DNA of 64,000 bases from Epiperipatus broadwayi (GCA_028023455.1 JAQFVV010000144.1:804001-868000), one strand, 5' to 3'. Positions 24,400-38,516 are shown, numbered from the stretch's first letter. Program-made: numbers and translations. The notes: generated by a model not told the origin, from the sequence alone.

Positions 24400-26250
24400 A
24401 TTGGCATTGAGAGTATTCAAAGATTTATATCAGTAGTACTCAACTATTACTATGCTATTGCTATAAAATAACACATTTAAAGATTTAAAAGTTATAATAT
24501 TAGATGAAATACAATTAAACAAATTCAAATTATTCTTAATAATTCTTAAGTTCAAACTTAGCTGTACTAAGAGACTTTCAGGTTAAAAAAATTCTTGAAC
24601 TTGATGATTTTAAATTTAGGTACTATTTTACATAGTTTAAATATTAAGTCTCCATGTTTTGAGATATTTAGTCAGTTGTTTTTATGAGGTAAGTACAAGT
24701 GTAAGATGAAGATGAGATGGGTTGCCAAATATGTTGAATTGAGTGTATTGGTTCTATCTTATAGAGACACATGATTACTTTGAACAACATTATAGCAGAC
24801 TCATTATTTTATAATCAAAGATCTATTGATGTTTTATGCCCATTTCAGATAATCCCACTTATAATGGTTGAGTCATTGAAAAAATAGTTTAATTAAGAAA
24901 ATAGGTCATTTGAATTACTGGATAGTATTTTTAAATGAATAAATAATCAAATGTTGTATCACTCAAAAGTTCTTATGAGGTTTAAACATTAGTATTAACA
25001 GTTGAAATTTATCTAAGAATCTTTAGCTTTTGAATCCATGATTATATTAGTACATTAAACAGCACAGTTATCTTATACTTATTTAATCATTATAGGGTAG
25101 TTAAATGTTTTCACAGAATTTTTGAAAAGATGCTGGAAATGTAATGAAGTTACTTATCTTGACCTTTGAATTAATAAATCATATTTTGTCATTTCAATTG
25201 ATTATGTAATATAATTTGTTTTTCACAAATATTTTCCAAATATCACATTCAAAGCCTTTGACATCAACTGCTAACAAGATTTTCATTTAGGTTTTGTTTA
25301 AGAGTTCATGAGGAATGCTAGTCCATGAATCTTATCAAGCTGTGGTTCTTTATAATGAATCAAGCATTAGCATCTAACTTTATATATTGTGTAAACATAT
25401 TATTACATTTAACATGAATTACCATAGTGTTGATCTGTTCTGTTACAGAATTTACTATATTATTTAGATTATATGAAATGTTTTTAGCAATTAAATTTTC
25501 TTTATAAATTCTATAGCAAAAAAAGTAATATTTTTGGATTAGCAGTTTTGATTAAATGACCATTTTGATTGCCAATTTTAGCAGAAGCACTAGCACAAAT
25601 TATATTTCCAATAAGTATTTCATTTTATACCCATAATTTTTAAGTTTGTTGTAGATAACAGTGGCAGTAATAATATTTTTTGATGATTCATAAAATCTGA
25701 GAACATTCTTCACAGTCAATACGTCATACATACAAATAATAGGACTTATCTAGCTTTTACAATAAATTCATCCATTGCATAGTGCATTTCTTGGATTTTT
25801 AATGTTTGGATAGCTCTTCTTTAGCAACTTTTCCTATACAATCTTTTCTCTGCAAACAGTATTGTTACTTAATGGTATATCTTTGGCATTTTACTATTTT
25901 GTAGGGTTGCTTGAAAAAAGTTGATATTACTGGCTCAATTAAATTCTCCTCTAAGAATCATTCTTTCTTATGTTTGCTTAACTAAAGATACAATATAACT
26001 AGCTTTAATTCAGTAATTAATGATTGAAGTTTATGTGAAGAATGATGAATTGGTTGTTCTTTTATTTTCAAACTTATCTTTTAACGACTTAATATATTTA
26101 AATTTTAAATATACATGACTATTATGTTTTGCTTCAAATATGTCTTAAGATGACCAAGTTTTATTGATTCATCATTTCTTTGAGACCATGTGACATTAAG
26201 CACTAATGATGGATTGAACACAATTGTTTTATTCAGTTGACTGAATTGAG
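24400..26250 (-). pseudogene. hAT transposase pseudogene (ZBED5/SCAND3-like)
   Basis: Read on the minus strand, pieces of a hAT transposase appear in the expected order in shifting frames. Near 26200-26057 comes 'GHLKTYLKQNHNSHVYLKFK', as in the region after the BED finger. Near 26010-25967 comes 'IKASYIVSLVKQ', matching the conserved (Q)KASYxVAxxIA segment. Near 25880-25840 a NNTVCRE stretch corresponds to the SNDTVSRRI motif. Near 25460-25360 an 'IVNSVTEQINTMV' stretch and then FTQYIKLDAN match the region after the conserved HCxxHR motif. Downstream similarity (to about 24400) is weaker. Stops are frequent throughout, so the copy is old. This is a different hAT lineage from the element at 38-2971. 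Terminal repeats were not located. Confidence 0.62.
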
Positions 26251-27790
26251 ATTTTTTTTGTATTAATCAACTGAGAATCAATTGTGTAACTTTTAGCACT
26301 GATTATACTCCTCTCCTTATTGTGCAAAGCCACACAGGACAAAAAATAATTTGATGGTTCTTCATTTGGGAACTCACATGATGTTCAAATACTAGAAATG
26401 TCAGAGTTAAACTTTGATCCACAGACTTTCAGTTCTTGAGACCATCCCTTTTTCACTGCAGTAAAATATGCAACCATAAAACTAAATATCAAATAGTTCT
26501 CCAAGTACTGATGAACATTTTTTAATTATAGTATTCATTTTATGATTAGGATAAATGAGAGGGTAAACGATTTAAGTAGTGAAAGTAATGTAGAGAGCCA
26601 GAAGTTTTATTTTCATTTCAGTTTCACTTTTATTACTTCATTCATTTGAAGAAACTAAAACTCTTTTTTTCATCATTATATATTAAAGCCAATCATTTCT
26701 TCATGTGAAACTGGTAGTATAAATATTGTAAAACAAACCAAGGCAATGCTCTAGGATTTGTCAATTTTAGGGATTCTTCAAAAAAGTATTAAGATAGGTA
26801 TTGAAATATAATTGATTTTGATGAATATGGAAGCATTAATAGTGAAGCATATAATTTTGAAGGAATTCTTTTTTTTTTTATAACCACTATAAATCTAAAA
26901 ATTCAATCACATAATTATTATTATTTATGATTAAAATCATTATTTTAAATTTTAGGTATAGTTATAAGTATTAAAAAGAACCTTTTTTGAAATTTTGTGA
27001 AAAAGGCCAACATCCTAGTTATTGTATGTTACTCCTAGTCATTTCATCAGAAAGAAACTGTAATACATCCCTTTTGTGAAGTTGTTCATTCAAAACATTG
27101 TCAGTTGTCTTTTTAAAATTTGCTTAGAAAAATGTAAAATATAATTCTTCAGGTATTGTTATCTGATAAAGATGAGACAAATCAATATAATTAACTATTA
27201 TTGAAAATTTTAAAAACGTCCATTTGTAAGTATATTTATTACTCATGAATGTTCAAATTAATATCCAAACCATTCACATTGTGATCCTGTAGGAATATAT
27301 CTTATATTGGAAATCACTGATTTACATCTTCAATATCACATATTACTCTAACTGAATCTTGGCTTTTTTTTTTATCAACAGAATTAAGCATTAGGATAAA
27401 CATAAGAAAAACAAAATTTGAAATATCAAATTACAGTATTTTAGGATTAGAATGACAAAATTCACTGGTAATTTTTTTCACAAATTCTATATATAGTATG
27501 ACACATTTATAAAAAGTGAGAAAATTATGTGCAATGTAAAATGGTAATGAAAGTAAGCAGTTAGCAGTTCCAATTTTTCTTATCTATAAGACTAAAAATT
27601 ACAACCTGCATATTTCACTGAGTTAATAAAAGTGTAATCATGTATTTGCTGAAGATATATCAACTTAACAAAAGCATATAAACATTTGTAATTTAATAAC
27701 ATAAGAAATCTCATCATTTTACAATTTAACTCAAAACATAAAAGATATTTGAAGTTTAAATTATGTGATTTACATTGATAATCCTGTAAC
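26250..27790. other. A/T-rich non-coding DNA, possibly the hAT upstream flank
   Basis: No recognisable coding, although it would hold the 5' part of the minus-strand hAT element. No BED zinc finger could be read. Confidence 0.4.
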
Positions 27791-27910
27791 ATAGCATGAT
27801 CATAGTAATTAAAGGGGATTTGAACCCAGACTTTCAAGCTCCCTAGTCACCCACTCTATCCAATGCAACCAATACAAATGACTACATACATGTGAAAAAG
27901 ATAAATGATC

Positions 27911-27955
27911 TCCAATATATGTATTTTATGCTCAAACAGCACCCATCAGTTTGTC
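27911..27955 (-). ncRNA. Hammerhead ribozyme motif, degenerate, composite B left
   Basis: On the minus strand CTGATGG replaces CTGATGA and AAAA replaces GAAA. Stem II is recognisable but imperfect. Position within the unit matches the other R1 hammerheads. Confidence 0.6.
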
Positions 27956-28171
27956 AAGATCTTCATCTCCCACACACATATATATAATCAGTGCTCAGTT
28001 TATATTAATATAGCAAATTTACAAACTTTAATGGACAGGCTTTAATCCTCTCCACTCTCCAATTCTTCAGCCATGCCTGTCCATTAAAGTGTGTAGATTT
28101 GCTATCTTAATATAAACTAAGCACTGATTATATATATATGTTTGTGTTTGTGTGTGTGTGTGTGTGATCAG

Positions 28172-28213
28172 ACCAACTGATGAGTACTGGTTGCATGAAA
28201 TACTTATACTGGA
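28172..28213 (+). ncRNA. Hammerhead ribozyme motif, composite B right
   Basis: ACCAA, CTGATGA (28177-28183) and GAAA (28197-28200) are intact, followed by TACTTATACTGG. Stem II (GTACTGGTTGCAT) has lost bases and pairs poorly. Confidence 0.62.
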
Positions 28214-28843
28214 GGTAATTTATCTTTTTCACATGTCTGTGGTCATGTGTATTGATTATATTGGATAGGGTGGATATTGTAGGGAGTTTGAAAGTCTGGA
28301 TTCATACCCCCTTTAATTACATCTAAATTAAGTATATACATTATACTTGTATTTCAATATTATATAATCATAGTAATAAATACATAATCTAACCATTAGT
28401 CATAAAACAATAATACATATGTACTCATGGACCATTTTTCAGTAGCACAAAGCAAAATCAAAGAGCAAATTTATTATGATGCTTTCTATTTGCAGTTCTT
28501 TATAAACTTTTCTTAGCGAAAACAGGTTTCAGCTTATATTTGAGAAGAATATGTGATTTATGTTAAATTGTTTAAGTTGTTTGTTTTTGGATACAGCAAA
28601 TATAAATTAGTTTCTATTTTTTGAATTTTCTTCATAGTTTTAACTATAAACCTAGAGTTAGTTTTTATAAAAGTTGGAAAAATAAAAAAAAAATTTGGGG
28701 AGATGCCAGATGATAAACAACTTTATTTAAAGTTCTAATTTTCAATTTGTAAAAAGTTTTGCAGATTAAGAAATTTAATATTAATTGTAACTTTTTTAAA
28801 AATATAATATGTATTCAATTTACAACATATCTCAACAAAAGTC

Positions 28844-29105
28844 GGTACTTACCGATAATCCCAGACACCTAGGTTGATTGCGGATATTAAAAAAAAATTC
28901 AATAAATCGATTACAAATTCCTGTTATATTAATATATATATATTATAAATTAGTGTTAGTGTTAGAGCTAATCTTTTATTCTTTAAGATCATAGATTTAA
29001 TATTTAAATAAAATGATTGGATGACCGTAATAAATATGTAATATCATCCTAATACTTTTTAATATCCATAATCAACCTTGGTGTCTGCGGTTATTTGTAA
29101 GTACC
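28844..29105. mobile_element. MITE with about 49-bp terminal inverted repeats
   Basis: The left end GGTACTTACCGATAATCC and the right end (minus strand GGTACTTACAAATAACCG) continue as matching arms through a shared CAGACACC-AGGTTGATT-GGATATTAAAAA. The interior is A/T-rich and non-coding. Possible 8-bp flanks caaaagtc and caaaaatt agree at only five positions. The GGTACTT terminus is the same as that of the element nested in the Tigger copy near 59.3 kb. Confidence 0.72.
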
Positions 29106-30119
29106 CAAAAATTCATTAAAATCTTTTTGATTGTTTTAAGATTTTTATTTTTTGTTTTACTTTTCAAATGGACAATATATTTAAATATTTGTTAAAAATT
29201 TGTTTGTGACCTTTTTTCTTCTTTCATCATCAGTTTTTTTTTTGTATATATATATTTATTTCCATTTTTCACTTATTCATTACTTTTTTTTTAGCCAATT
29301 TATTTTCTCAGTCTTATCAGCTTCTAATTGCATTTTTTTTGGTCTAATGATTTCTTTTTTGTTGCTCTATATAAAATTTTATTTAGTTTCCTAATAATCT
29401 TTTAGTATGCCTCCTACTAATAATCATTTAATAAAAATCTATTTAAACCAATGACAAGTTTTTTTGATAATTTACCATTACAATTAATAAACTTCTTAGA
29501 AATTTAAAAATCATAATCCTCCATTTTTTTTACTAATGTAATATATGTAATTTTAAATCTTATTAATATATCTTTAGATTGTGTTTAGTTTATTATGCAT
29601 ATAATTTTAAATCTTATTAATATATATATATGTATGTCTTTAGATTTTGTCTATTTTTATTTCTTAAATTAATGCTGTTCACTTTTTCAGACCACATATT
29701 TTCTAGGAATTTAATGTTACTGAACTTTTTTTAATTACATGCTTATGGATTTTATGTTCTCTTCTTGGAGGTAGGTTAGATTAATTTGGCAAAAGAGTAT
29801 TAGATCCATGTGATAGAGCTTGGTCTTTATTTATGGTAATTGGCATTACTTACTTCAAATCAAATCTAATATCTTTCTCAGAGCCCTTTACATTTTCTGA
29901 TTTTTGTATTAATATTTTAGTCTTTATTATTATTATTTTACCTTCCAATTTATTTTTATTTTTTTCATTTTAATGCATGTATAGATCTATCATAGTGAGT
30001 GTCCATAAATATGACTAACCTGTATGTCTTGTATGTATATAAATATCACTTTTAATATTACTGTTTGGAGATAAAAAACATTAATTATATTAATAAACTA
30101 TTAGTAGATATATTTTGGA

Positions 30120-30260
30120 AGGCAAATTTTTAAAAACAAAGATTGAGAGGCAGACCAAGAATGTCCTATCTTTAAAATGTGATCAGTATAGATATGAAAC
30201 AAATAGTTGAAGCTAGAGCATTATGTCTCCAACTACAAGGCATTATCTTTAGAAACTGCT
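30120..30260 (+). pseudogene. LINE C-terminal fragment (GRPR motif)
   Basis: The frame reads 'RLRGRPRMSYL' followed by an 'ALCLQLQGI' stretch, like the basic GRPR(x)RW tail after the reverse transcriptase in many non-LTR retrotransposons. Only about 45 residues are readable, and flanking DNA gives no further match, so this is a 3' scrap. Confidence 0.42.
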
Positions 30261-33200
30261 GACAGTATATATAATTATTTAGAAATTTGTGGTTACTATC
30301 TTTTTTTAATGAAGTAATGTTGTTATTGATTTTACATTAATATGGTTAGGCAAGGTTTTAATTTTACATTATTACATATTTATAAAAAATTTAAATTTGT
30401 GACTTTTTAAATTCAAATAAAAATGTTTTGAGAAAATATAATAATCTGATAAATTTTGAAAAATAAAAATAAACTTTTGAAATTGTTGATGCATACACTA
30501 CACACATATATGTATAATATACTTATGTTACTTTAAAAAATATTTAGATTCAAAGTGATAACAATTTTAGGAAATATATCAAAATATCAATGAACTTCTG
30601 GATACATTTAATTTATTAATTATACAACTCTGAAAAAAAAAGCAATGCAATCTTTTAAAGTCATAGGTTCTATTTTAGAATTTGAACAGTTCTGCTAATA
30701 TTTTAATAAACATCAATTTATTGAATGGTGGTTGGTAGCAACAGCTAATTGGAATATTGTAACCTATCTTGCCAAACTTCAACTTCATTGAGATCTATTT
30801 TAAAACAAATATTACTAGATAGAGTCAAGACAAAAATAAAATAAAATGATTTTTTAGTTTCATTCTTAAGCTATCAATAAAAATTTAAATTTTAATCACT
30901 TGTTCGTTCATCTTAGTAAATGTGTTTTTATTATTAAGGCTAAGAATGAAATGATTTACCTTTATGTTGTTACCATTCTATGTAAGGCATACAATCAAAA
31001 CAAATATAATAAATTTATTAAAATAATATTTACAAATTAATACTAGACAAAATTTTATTGGTACATAGATTAATGAAGTAATTTATTGCAAATAATTTTC
31101 AGTTATGAAAAAAATATCAGACAATGATGATTTTGTGAATCAAACAAAAGCAGTAAACATAAATATAACACAGACACAACACAAAAATTCAGTGTTTAGT
31201 GATTTCTCAAAGGAGTAAATAGATGTCAATAGTTATGAATGAGAAGAAATTAACAATTATAAATATTTATGTCCAATTGTAGATGGCATTAATCACAAAA
31301 TTAAACTTAGATGGAGTGTTTTTAATAGAAGGAGCTTAAAAAATAATATGAGTATATGCCTGAAAAGAAATATTTATTATCTTTTATTAGTACCTAACTG
31401 TTCTTCCTAATTCCTTCATCTCTTCATATTTACTTTCTAACCATTCTGTTTAATATCATTACCATTTTGCACATTCTTTTAATTGTCAAAATTGGGATGT
31501 GTGGAAAAAAAATAATTACTTTTTCTCTTGTAGAAAACAATTCTTTAAACAATTAGTTTCATGTCATAAACCTCATTTGCCATTAAAGCATCTTGTTAGT
31601 AATTATTATTTAAATAGATAAAAAAGTTTCTATGTAATATGTGGCATTTCTGTACAAAATGTCAATGCATAACATTATAATTTATTATAATTGCTTAAGT
31701 ATTTAACATATATATATATGTAAATTAATTAGTAAATGTTTTTTCCATTATATGAATGAAGTTAAATCCACAGCCAAGGTGTATTTGTGACAATGAGATT
31801 GTCCATACATATGTCCATCTTTTAAGTGCATGCACAGCAATTGTTTCTAATCTTTCTTTTTGTTTTTATTAGTTCACTTTTGATTTCTTTGTCTTTTTCT
31901 TATTTCTTCTTCTTTTGGAGTTAGAATGGTCATAATCATTGCTAATAATGAATAAATATAATGAAAGATAAAAATTTACTTTATCATGCAATTTTTTAAA
32001 ATTAAGTTTTACTTCCATTTCTAGACTATAAACGTGTCATTAAATAAATAGTTTTAATATAGAAAATCATTTTATTGATAAAATTAACTGCAGTTTGAAA
32101 ATAGAAACTGAAAAATAATTATTTTGAAAATAATGTTACATCATAAAAAGTTAAATGAGCTTAGAGAAATATAAAACAAATTGTATCCATTAAAAATAAT
32201 CTATAACATATGTATATATATATATAAGAATAATTAAATATGATGATCTAAGAGATTAATAAAACCCATTTGGCCATGTGATCTCCAAAGTTGTAATTTT
32301 TTTTTTTTAAGTAGGAAAATTGTACAACGTTTATTTATTTATTTATTTTTTCTTTAAAAATACAAGAGCTAAGAAAATTTTAATCATTTTATATTATTTT
32401 ATGAAAAAACCCATTCCTAACATGGTTTACATTAAACTTTAAATATATTAATTTAAAAACATATTTTGAAAATCAAAAAATTTACCATGCTATTAAAGAA
32501 TTTGGTAAAGCATGCAGAATTAGTATTCATAAAAAGAACTTTCTCTCTTCATCTTCCAGTAGAAGTCCTGACTAACTCTTAAATGTTTAAGATAAAGATT
32601 AAATAGGGAATAAAGCTATTAGAGTGATCTATTCCTAATATTATAGTGATTTTACAATAGTAATGAAATGCTATTTCAAAAATATTCTATAGTTTTTAAT
32701 AATCACATGTTTAATAGAATAAGCCAGGTTGGATGTAGCTAGGTTTTGAACTCAAACTATTGACAGAGTGTGCAGGCAGAAATTACAGAAATTTCTTTCA
32801 AATTTGAAAGTTAATTCTGAATAACCAAAAAGCAGTGCCAAACTAGGAGTGTTGCCTATTACTTTATAGAATAAAATTTTGCTTCTTCAAAGAATATTTT
32901 TTTTTCTTTTCTCTGATCCCCCCCCCCCCATTCTCCATTCTTATTTTATCCTGCAGTTTAAAGTCATTTATATTGCTATAGGTCTTGTTGACCATAAGCA
33001 TCCTGTGCAACTTATCATCATTATAAATTGAATGTAACAATGGGGTTGTGTATTTGTGTAACATCAGTTTCCTTCCTCAAATGATGTGTTCCATCATTTT
33101 TACTCCAGGGTATTTTTTTTAATGTAATTGGGAATAAGTATATAACATCTTAATCCTGAGAAAGCAATGAGAGGAACAGGTTTAGCAGAGAGGGACTTTT

Positions 33201-34606
33201 TTGTTATGACATTGCAAGGGTCATTACAATCAATGGAGCAGGTTTGAATAGATTTGAGATGGAGTTTTAACAAATGGAAGTCTATTTGAGAAATCTTATT
33301 AAGGAAAAATTTGGCCAGATCACCATGTCTAGAAAATTTATATAAGTAATAGAAATTGTTCTAATATCAGTCATATTAAGATGGCAAAACAGAAGATGTT
33401 AGTTGGAGTGAAGATAGTAGTAATAAAGATGAATATTTCATTTTTTCATAAGTATATCCATGTAAGAATGTGCAAAATGTTCTTGATGTTTTAAAGAAGT
33501 CTATAAATATTTTATTTTAAAAATTCATTTGTTTTGTTAGCCCATGATAGAAACAAAAATTTCAACAACTTTTAATTTGGATGGATATCATCAATTTTAA
33601 CATTTTGATAACTTTTTAGATAGACAAGTGGACTTAGATAATATGATACAGTAGTCACTTCAATATGTTACTGCATTTAACAGGTTAAAAGATAATTCAT
33701 CATAGAGTTTTAACTATTTCATTTAAATTAACAGTATGCAGGACTTATTCTGCCAAATGTATTTTATGGAAATGAGACCTGAAGTTCCTGTTAATGAAAT
33801 GTCAAGGCATACATAGCATTATTATTAAATGTGATGATACTGACTTTACTATTGTAAATATATGTCTTTATTAGCAAATTAATAGTAACAACTTTCATAA
33901 AAATATTTGGTGGGTGGTGAATTGAAGATTCCAATTTTGCAATATACTAATTTTTTCCAAAAAAGAAAAGTTTAATGCAGAAGTTAAAATATATTATTAC
34001 AAGATGTTATATAGGTTAAAGAATTAATAAACGATGCATGTAATAATAAATGATGTATTTCTGATTTATGGAGTATTGCTAATGATGCATGTATTTGCTA
34101 CCAAATATTATTTGTATTATTTCTATTTCTACCAAAAACTGTGCCCATAAATTTATAAAACAAAGAACAACTATTGATAATTAGAAATTTAATAAAAATA
34201 TTATTATTAAATATTATATGATTCTGAAATAGTAAGAATACTTCAACACATCTAAAAGCATTTAAATAATGTTAAGAAAAAATAGAAATTTTCCAAAGCA
34301 GCATACTAAATACTGTTTGTAGAAGAAGATATTTTTAATGATAAATCAAATTACTGTTTCTGAGTTTTCTTTTTGATATATAATGCAAGCACTGAATGAC
34401 TATTGAGTAACATTAATTAGACATGGAGAAATTGAAAAAGGAGATAAATCTAATAATTTTTACCATTAAGAATAAGAAAAGAAAAAATAATAAAGCAGCC
34501 TGTTGTGATGCTAAATAAAGAGAACAATAAGTATATAACATAATTAAAATACTCCAGGAGATCAATAAATCAAATAGTAAGCAGGAAATCATGTGTCTTG
34601 TATGAA

Positions 34607-34715
34607 TTAGGATAGCGGTAAAGTATCAGATTCTCGATAGTCGGATTCTAGAATATAACAGTCTGTGTTTGATTCCAGTTCTAATATTTTTGGCATTTGA
34701 ATTTTTTTTTTAAAT
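34607..34715 (+). mobile_element. tRNA-derived SINE head with T-rich tail
   Basis: GATAGCGGTAAAG (A-box-like, 34611-34623) and GTTTGATTCCAG (B-box-like, 34667-34678) are about 43 nt apart. A short non-tRNA stretch and a poly(T) run follow. This head differs from the 3.1/54.3-kb SINE family. No target duplication was identified. Confidence 0.5.
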
Positions 34716-36824
34716 TCCTGAACAATAAAACCATCTATTTATTTATTTTTAATGTATTAGAAATATGTGTCATATTTCAGTATTAAACCTATTGGCAAAG
34801 TTATCAATATATTATAATAACTATTAAATAGTTGTCACAGGAGTCTATTTTCTTAAAATGTAATAATTAATTTTTTTTTTATGATTTGAATATATATATA
34901 TTTTAAATCAGAACTTCTATTTCTTAATTTCTTTAATTGAAAATGAATGTGGAATTGAGAATATTAAAAATGGTATAAGAGAATGGGCAAGTAGAAAAAA
35001 AATAACTGAAATGAATTTATGATAAAATTTAGTCAGTTATATAAAATAAATAACCATATGCTTAGTTGCACAGAAAGTTATATGAAGTTGGAGCATTCAG
35101 ATATCAGATTGAGTACAATAGTTTTATTTAGTCAATCAAACTGTTTTTTTATTTATCTGAAAATTGATTTAGAAACTTATAGTCTGCTACTCTATCACTG
35201 CAGCAAACTGCACAGGGCTTAATACTGGCCAAATCAAGAAGAATAATGAAAGAAAAATCAGAATAGATGAAATAAATCAAAAAGTTAATAAAATAAGTTA
35301 TGAAGATTTAAAAGAGCATGAGAATTTGAGATTAAACTAGGAAAATTTCTTATACACATATCCAAAATGAAATCATGCAAAGTAACATACATGGAGGAAA
35401 TTATGGGACACACTGAATCAAAATGTTTGGAGAAAGAAGATCTATGCTGTCAACTTTAAATGGTATAATTAATAATATAATAATATTATCTAAAAATATT
35501 TTATGCATAACTACAACAGGTAATCTCTAAGTATTTTATTTGATAATAATGGTAAATTTCAATCTCTTTTTCAACAATGTAGCTCCAGAAAATAAACAGA
35601 ATGCATTATAGATTTCTTAGAGTAAAGTGGATTAATTTAATAATTGAAAATACATTTGACTCTAGACTTTTGACTAAGTCTCTGCAATCTTTTTAATATG
35701 AATAACCATTATGTTTAAATGCGCAATTAAAAAATTAAATCAATTGCAAGGTAGGAGGTGAAAAATAGGTTGATAAAAAATGGATTTCTGAATGGTTATT
35801 ATTATATTTGTACTTTTATTTTAATAATAAAACATAATAGTATCAGTATACATATAATGAAAGTCGAAATTTTCTTTTTTAAAAAAACGTTGGTATTAAT
35901 GAAATTTTTGAAATAGTAATGTGGCACAAAGTTGATCAAGTTTTGGAGAATAATTTGAAATTTGCAGTTTTAAATGATTTTCAAAGTTCACATTATTAAA
36001 AGTTGGCTTCTTAATTTGCTTTTTATACAATTCATATTGGAGAGGTTTTTCTATTAAATGAAAAAATAAAATAAAAATAATAATAACAATAGTAATGAAA
36101 TAAAAATTTAAGAGTTTTTTTTTAATCAATTTATGAAAATATCTGAGAGCTGGTGTTGCCAACATAACCTAAAAATTGTGCTTACATTTAATCTCAGCCA
36201 GATAAGAATTGATTAAAAAAATATTAATTTATAAATTACAAACATTTTAAAAATGTAATCATGTAAAAAAAAGAGTTGCAAATGTGGGCTGCAGAGTCTT
36301 GCTTTTGGTGATATTTAATGTCTTTAATATACAATTTATGTGTAATATACACATTTATTAATTATATGATAATTTTTTGTTTGGAATGTGTTCAATCATA
36401 TTAGAATTCATTTTTTATGTGAATAAAAGTAAATATTCATGTTTAAGCTTATTCTGCCTTAGCCCTGTTGCTGATGAAGGGTTTCCTCTGAAACTGTCCT
36501 TGTGAGCATAATATTGTTTTAATTTGCTATTCAAAATTGGACTGCTTTGTCTAACATCAATTGTATCTTATTAAACAATGAGTTAATACAAGAGACTCAA
36601 ATGCTCTCATTCATAATGAAATTTTAATTATATTTCTGTAATATATTAATTATATAATTGTTTATTTTTTAAAGATAAGCTAATGAACTAATTTTGAATA
36701 TTATTCTTAATAATTTGACCAATTATAAACAAGGCAGTCACGATCCATTTATTATTTGTAAAGGTCATACGTCATTTGTTAGTAATATTATGTTGCAAGC
36801 AATTAAAAATCATTAAAAATTTAA

Positions 36825-36828
36825 TAGA

Positions 36829-36868
<40 letters not shown>
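36825..36868. repeat. GA dinucleotide microsatellite
   Basis: More than 40 bp of almost pure GA, followed by a short GGT run. Confidence 0.9.
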
Positions 36869-36870
<2 letters not shown>

Positions 36871-37374
36871 GGTGGTGGTAGAGAGATGGTGGGAGTAATG
36901 ACAATTCAATAACATTGGATCATTCTTTTGTTGACGCTTCAAATTTTAATTTTATATTTGTAATATTTAAAATTATTTATTATGCAAATATAAAGAAAAA
37001 TATTTATTTGAACATACAAATTATATATTTGATTGCGCAAATTTTAAGTGCGCTTTTATTTTCAAGTACAGCGAAATCTTTATCAATTATTTTTCAAGAA
37101 ATTGGGCGAAAATAAACGGCATATATAGAACAACTAGATAGTATCAGGATAAAGCTTAATTTAAAGATTATTATTCACTTTTTAAATTCACTGAAGTATA
37201 ACTAAAATTTTATAAATCAAAACGTTCCACACCTATTAATGAATAATATTTCTGTAGTATAATTTTCGTTACACCATTCCCAAGCAAGATACACTATATA
37301 AATACTATTATTCTTTATTGGATAATTTCTAGTCTAATAAGTGACTAATAAAAATTATTAGTTCTACACTTATT

Positions 37375-37535
37375 GTTTGTCTGAAGATTTGCGATGATGG
37401 TGTTTGAGTAAGTATTTGTTGAACTTTTTTCATCATCTAATATTACGAACTGAAAGTTTTTAGAAAAAATTGGAATTTATTTACATTTTCTAAATACATT
37501 TAACTGTTGGTAACAGTACACATGTAGGTATTTAA
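37375..37535. repeat. Dispersed repeat shared with the Penelope 3' flank
   Basis: A segment running CATCTAATAT, TTTAGAAAAA, CTAAATACATTTAACTGTT matches, with changes, the segment at about 62150-62220 just beyond the minus-strand Penelope-like element. It may be a 3' terminal scrap of that family or a separate repeat inserted beside it. Confidence 0.45.
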
Positions 37536-38472
37536 CACTATGATTTATCACCGATGGATGTAATAAAGAGTAGGGAAAAAATATTTTTTTCTTTATGATT
37601 CTAAGACAGCAGAAGGTAAATAACTTAGAAAGTAATATATGCATGAACAATGGATAGAGGTTTTACTGTATTTCTTTGGATAATGATTGTGTAATGTTTG
37701 TTTAATTTTTATTGCAGTATTTTCTTTCTAAATTGCCTTCATAATTGGAATTAAACTGAATTTTTAATGAGTCAGAAAAAAAAAAAAAATAAAGCTTGTG
37801 ACTTATTAAATACAGGAATAATTAATTACTTTTAAGAAAAGAATAGAAATTTCTAATACAAGTAAACTTTTTGAGTGACAATTATATTCAAAAAGTTAGA
37901 AAAACTTGATTTATTACAGAAACAACTGTAAGTTATTAACAATGTTTGAATTATAAGTTTTTATTTAATTTCATTATAAAAATAGCAGTATGTGTTGTAC
38001 CATTAATATCTGATGAGATGCCCAGCAGAGTGTTACAAGATAAGAATTGCACTTTTAAGTTTGATTTTATTTGATTTTGCTCTTATTTATCTGGAAATTA
38101 GATTTTATAAATTATGGATTAGGTTTTTTGCTTCCAGTGCTCAAACTTCTTATGAACGCGTGAGCAATAACCATTTTGGTTATTATTATTATTTTTTTAT
38201 GAAGATCAGTAGGGATTCTGTCATTATTCTGTCATATTTTAAGGTGTTATATATTTTGAAATTTTAGGCATTCTATATACATTATCATGCAAACAAATAT
38301 TTGAATTTTTGAAGAAATCCTTTAATTAACCTATTCATTCAATATATTAAATGTTTACTATAGTAAATAGATTATATGAGCACAGATTTTCACACGACCC
38401 ATCACTCTCCACACTATCTCATAACCCTGATACACTTGAACACATATATGTTGAAAAGATAAATAAATAATC

Positions 38473-38516
38473 ACCAATATACGTATTTCATGCTAAACCA
38501 GCAATCATCAGTTGGT
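38473..38516 (-). ncRNA. Hammerhead ribozyme motif, composite C unit 1
   Basis: On the minus strand: ACCAA, CTGATGA (38505-38511), stem II TTGCTGGTTTAGCAT, GAAA (38486-38489), self-complementary ATACGTAT, A, TTGGT. All core bases are present. The first stem II pair is U-U instead of G-C, shared by the other complete units of this composite. Confidence 0.82.

Larger units (their letters stand above)
27810..28366. mobile_element. R1 palindromic composite B
   Basis: A minus-orientation R1 unit (27810 to about 28076) meets a plus-orientation unit (about 28076-28366). The 11-nt repeat atcatagtaat flanks the block at 27799-27809 and 28367-28377. The left unit starts abruptly at the B-box end (rc of GTTCAAATCCCC), while the right unit runs to the usual R1 3' end TATTTCAATATTAT. 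A GT run sits in the right arm near 28143-28166. Confidence 0.8.
30260..37370. other. A/T-rich non-coding DNA
   Basis: Contains poly(C) at 32918-32929, a GA microsatellite at 36825-36868 grading into GGT units, and a SINE at 34.6 kb. Composition is more even around 33.05-33.45 kb, but no family is recognised. Short open frames here (for example 32864-33064 and 35896-36165) look incidental. Confidence 0.5.

Noticed and set aside
32730-32800. tRNA-derived SINE from a GAGTTCAAAACC B-box-like motif
   Set aside because: No A box at a sensible distance and no tail or target duplication.
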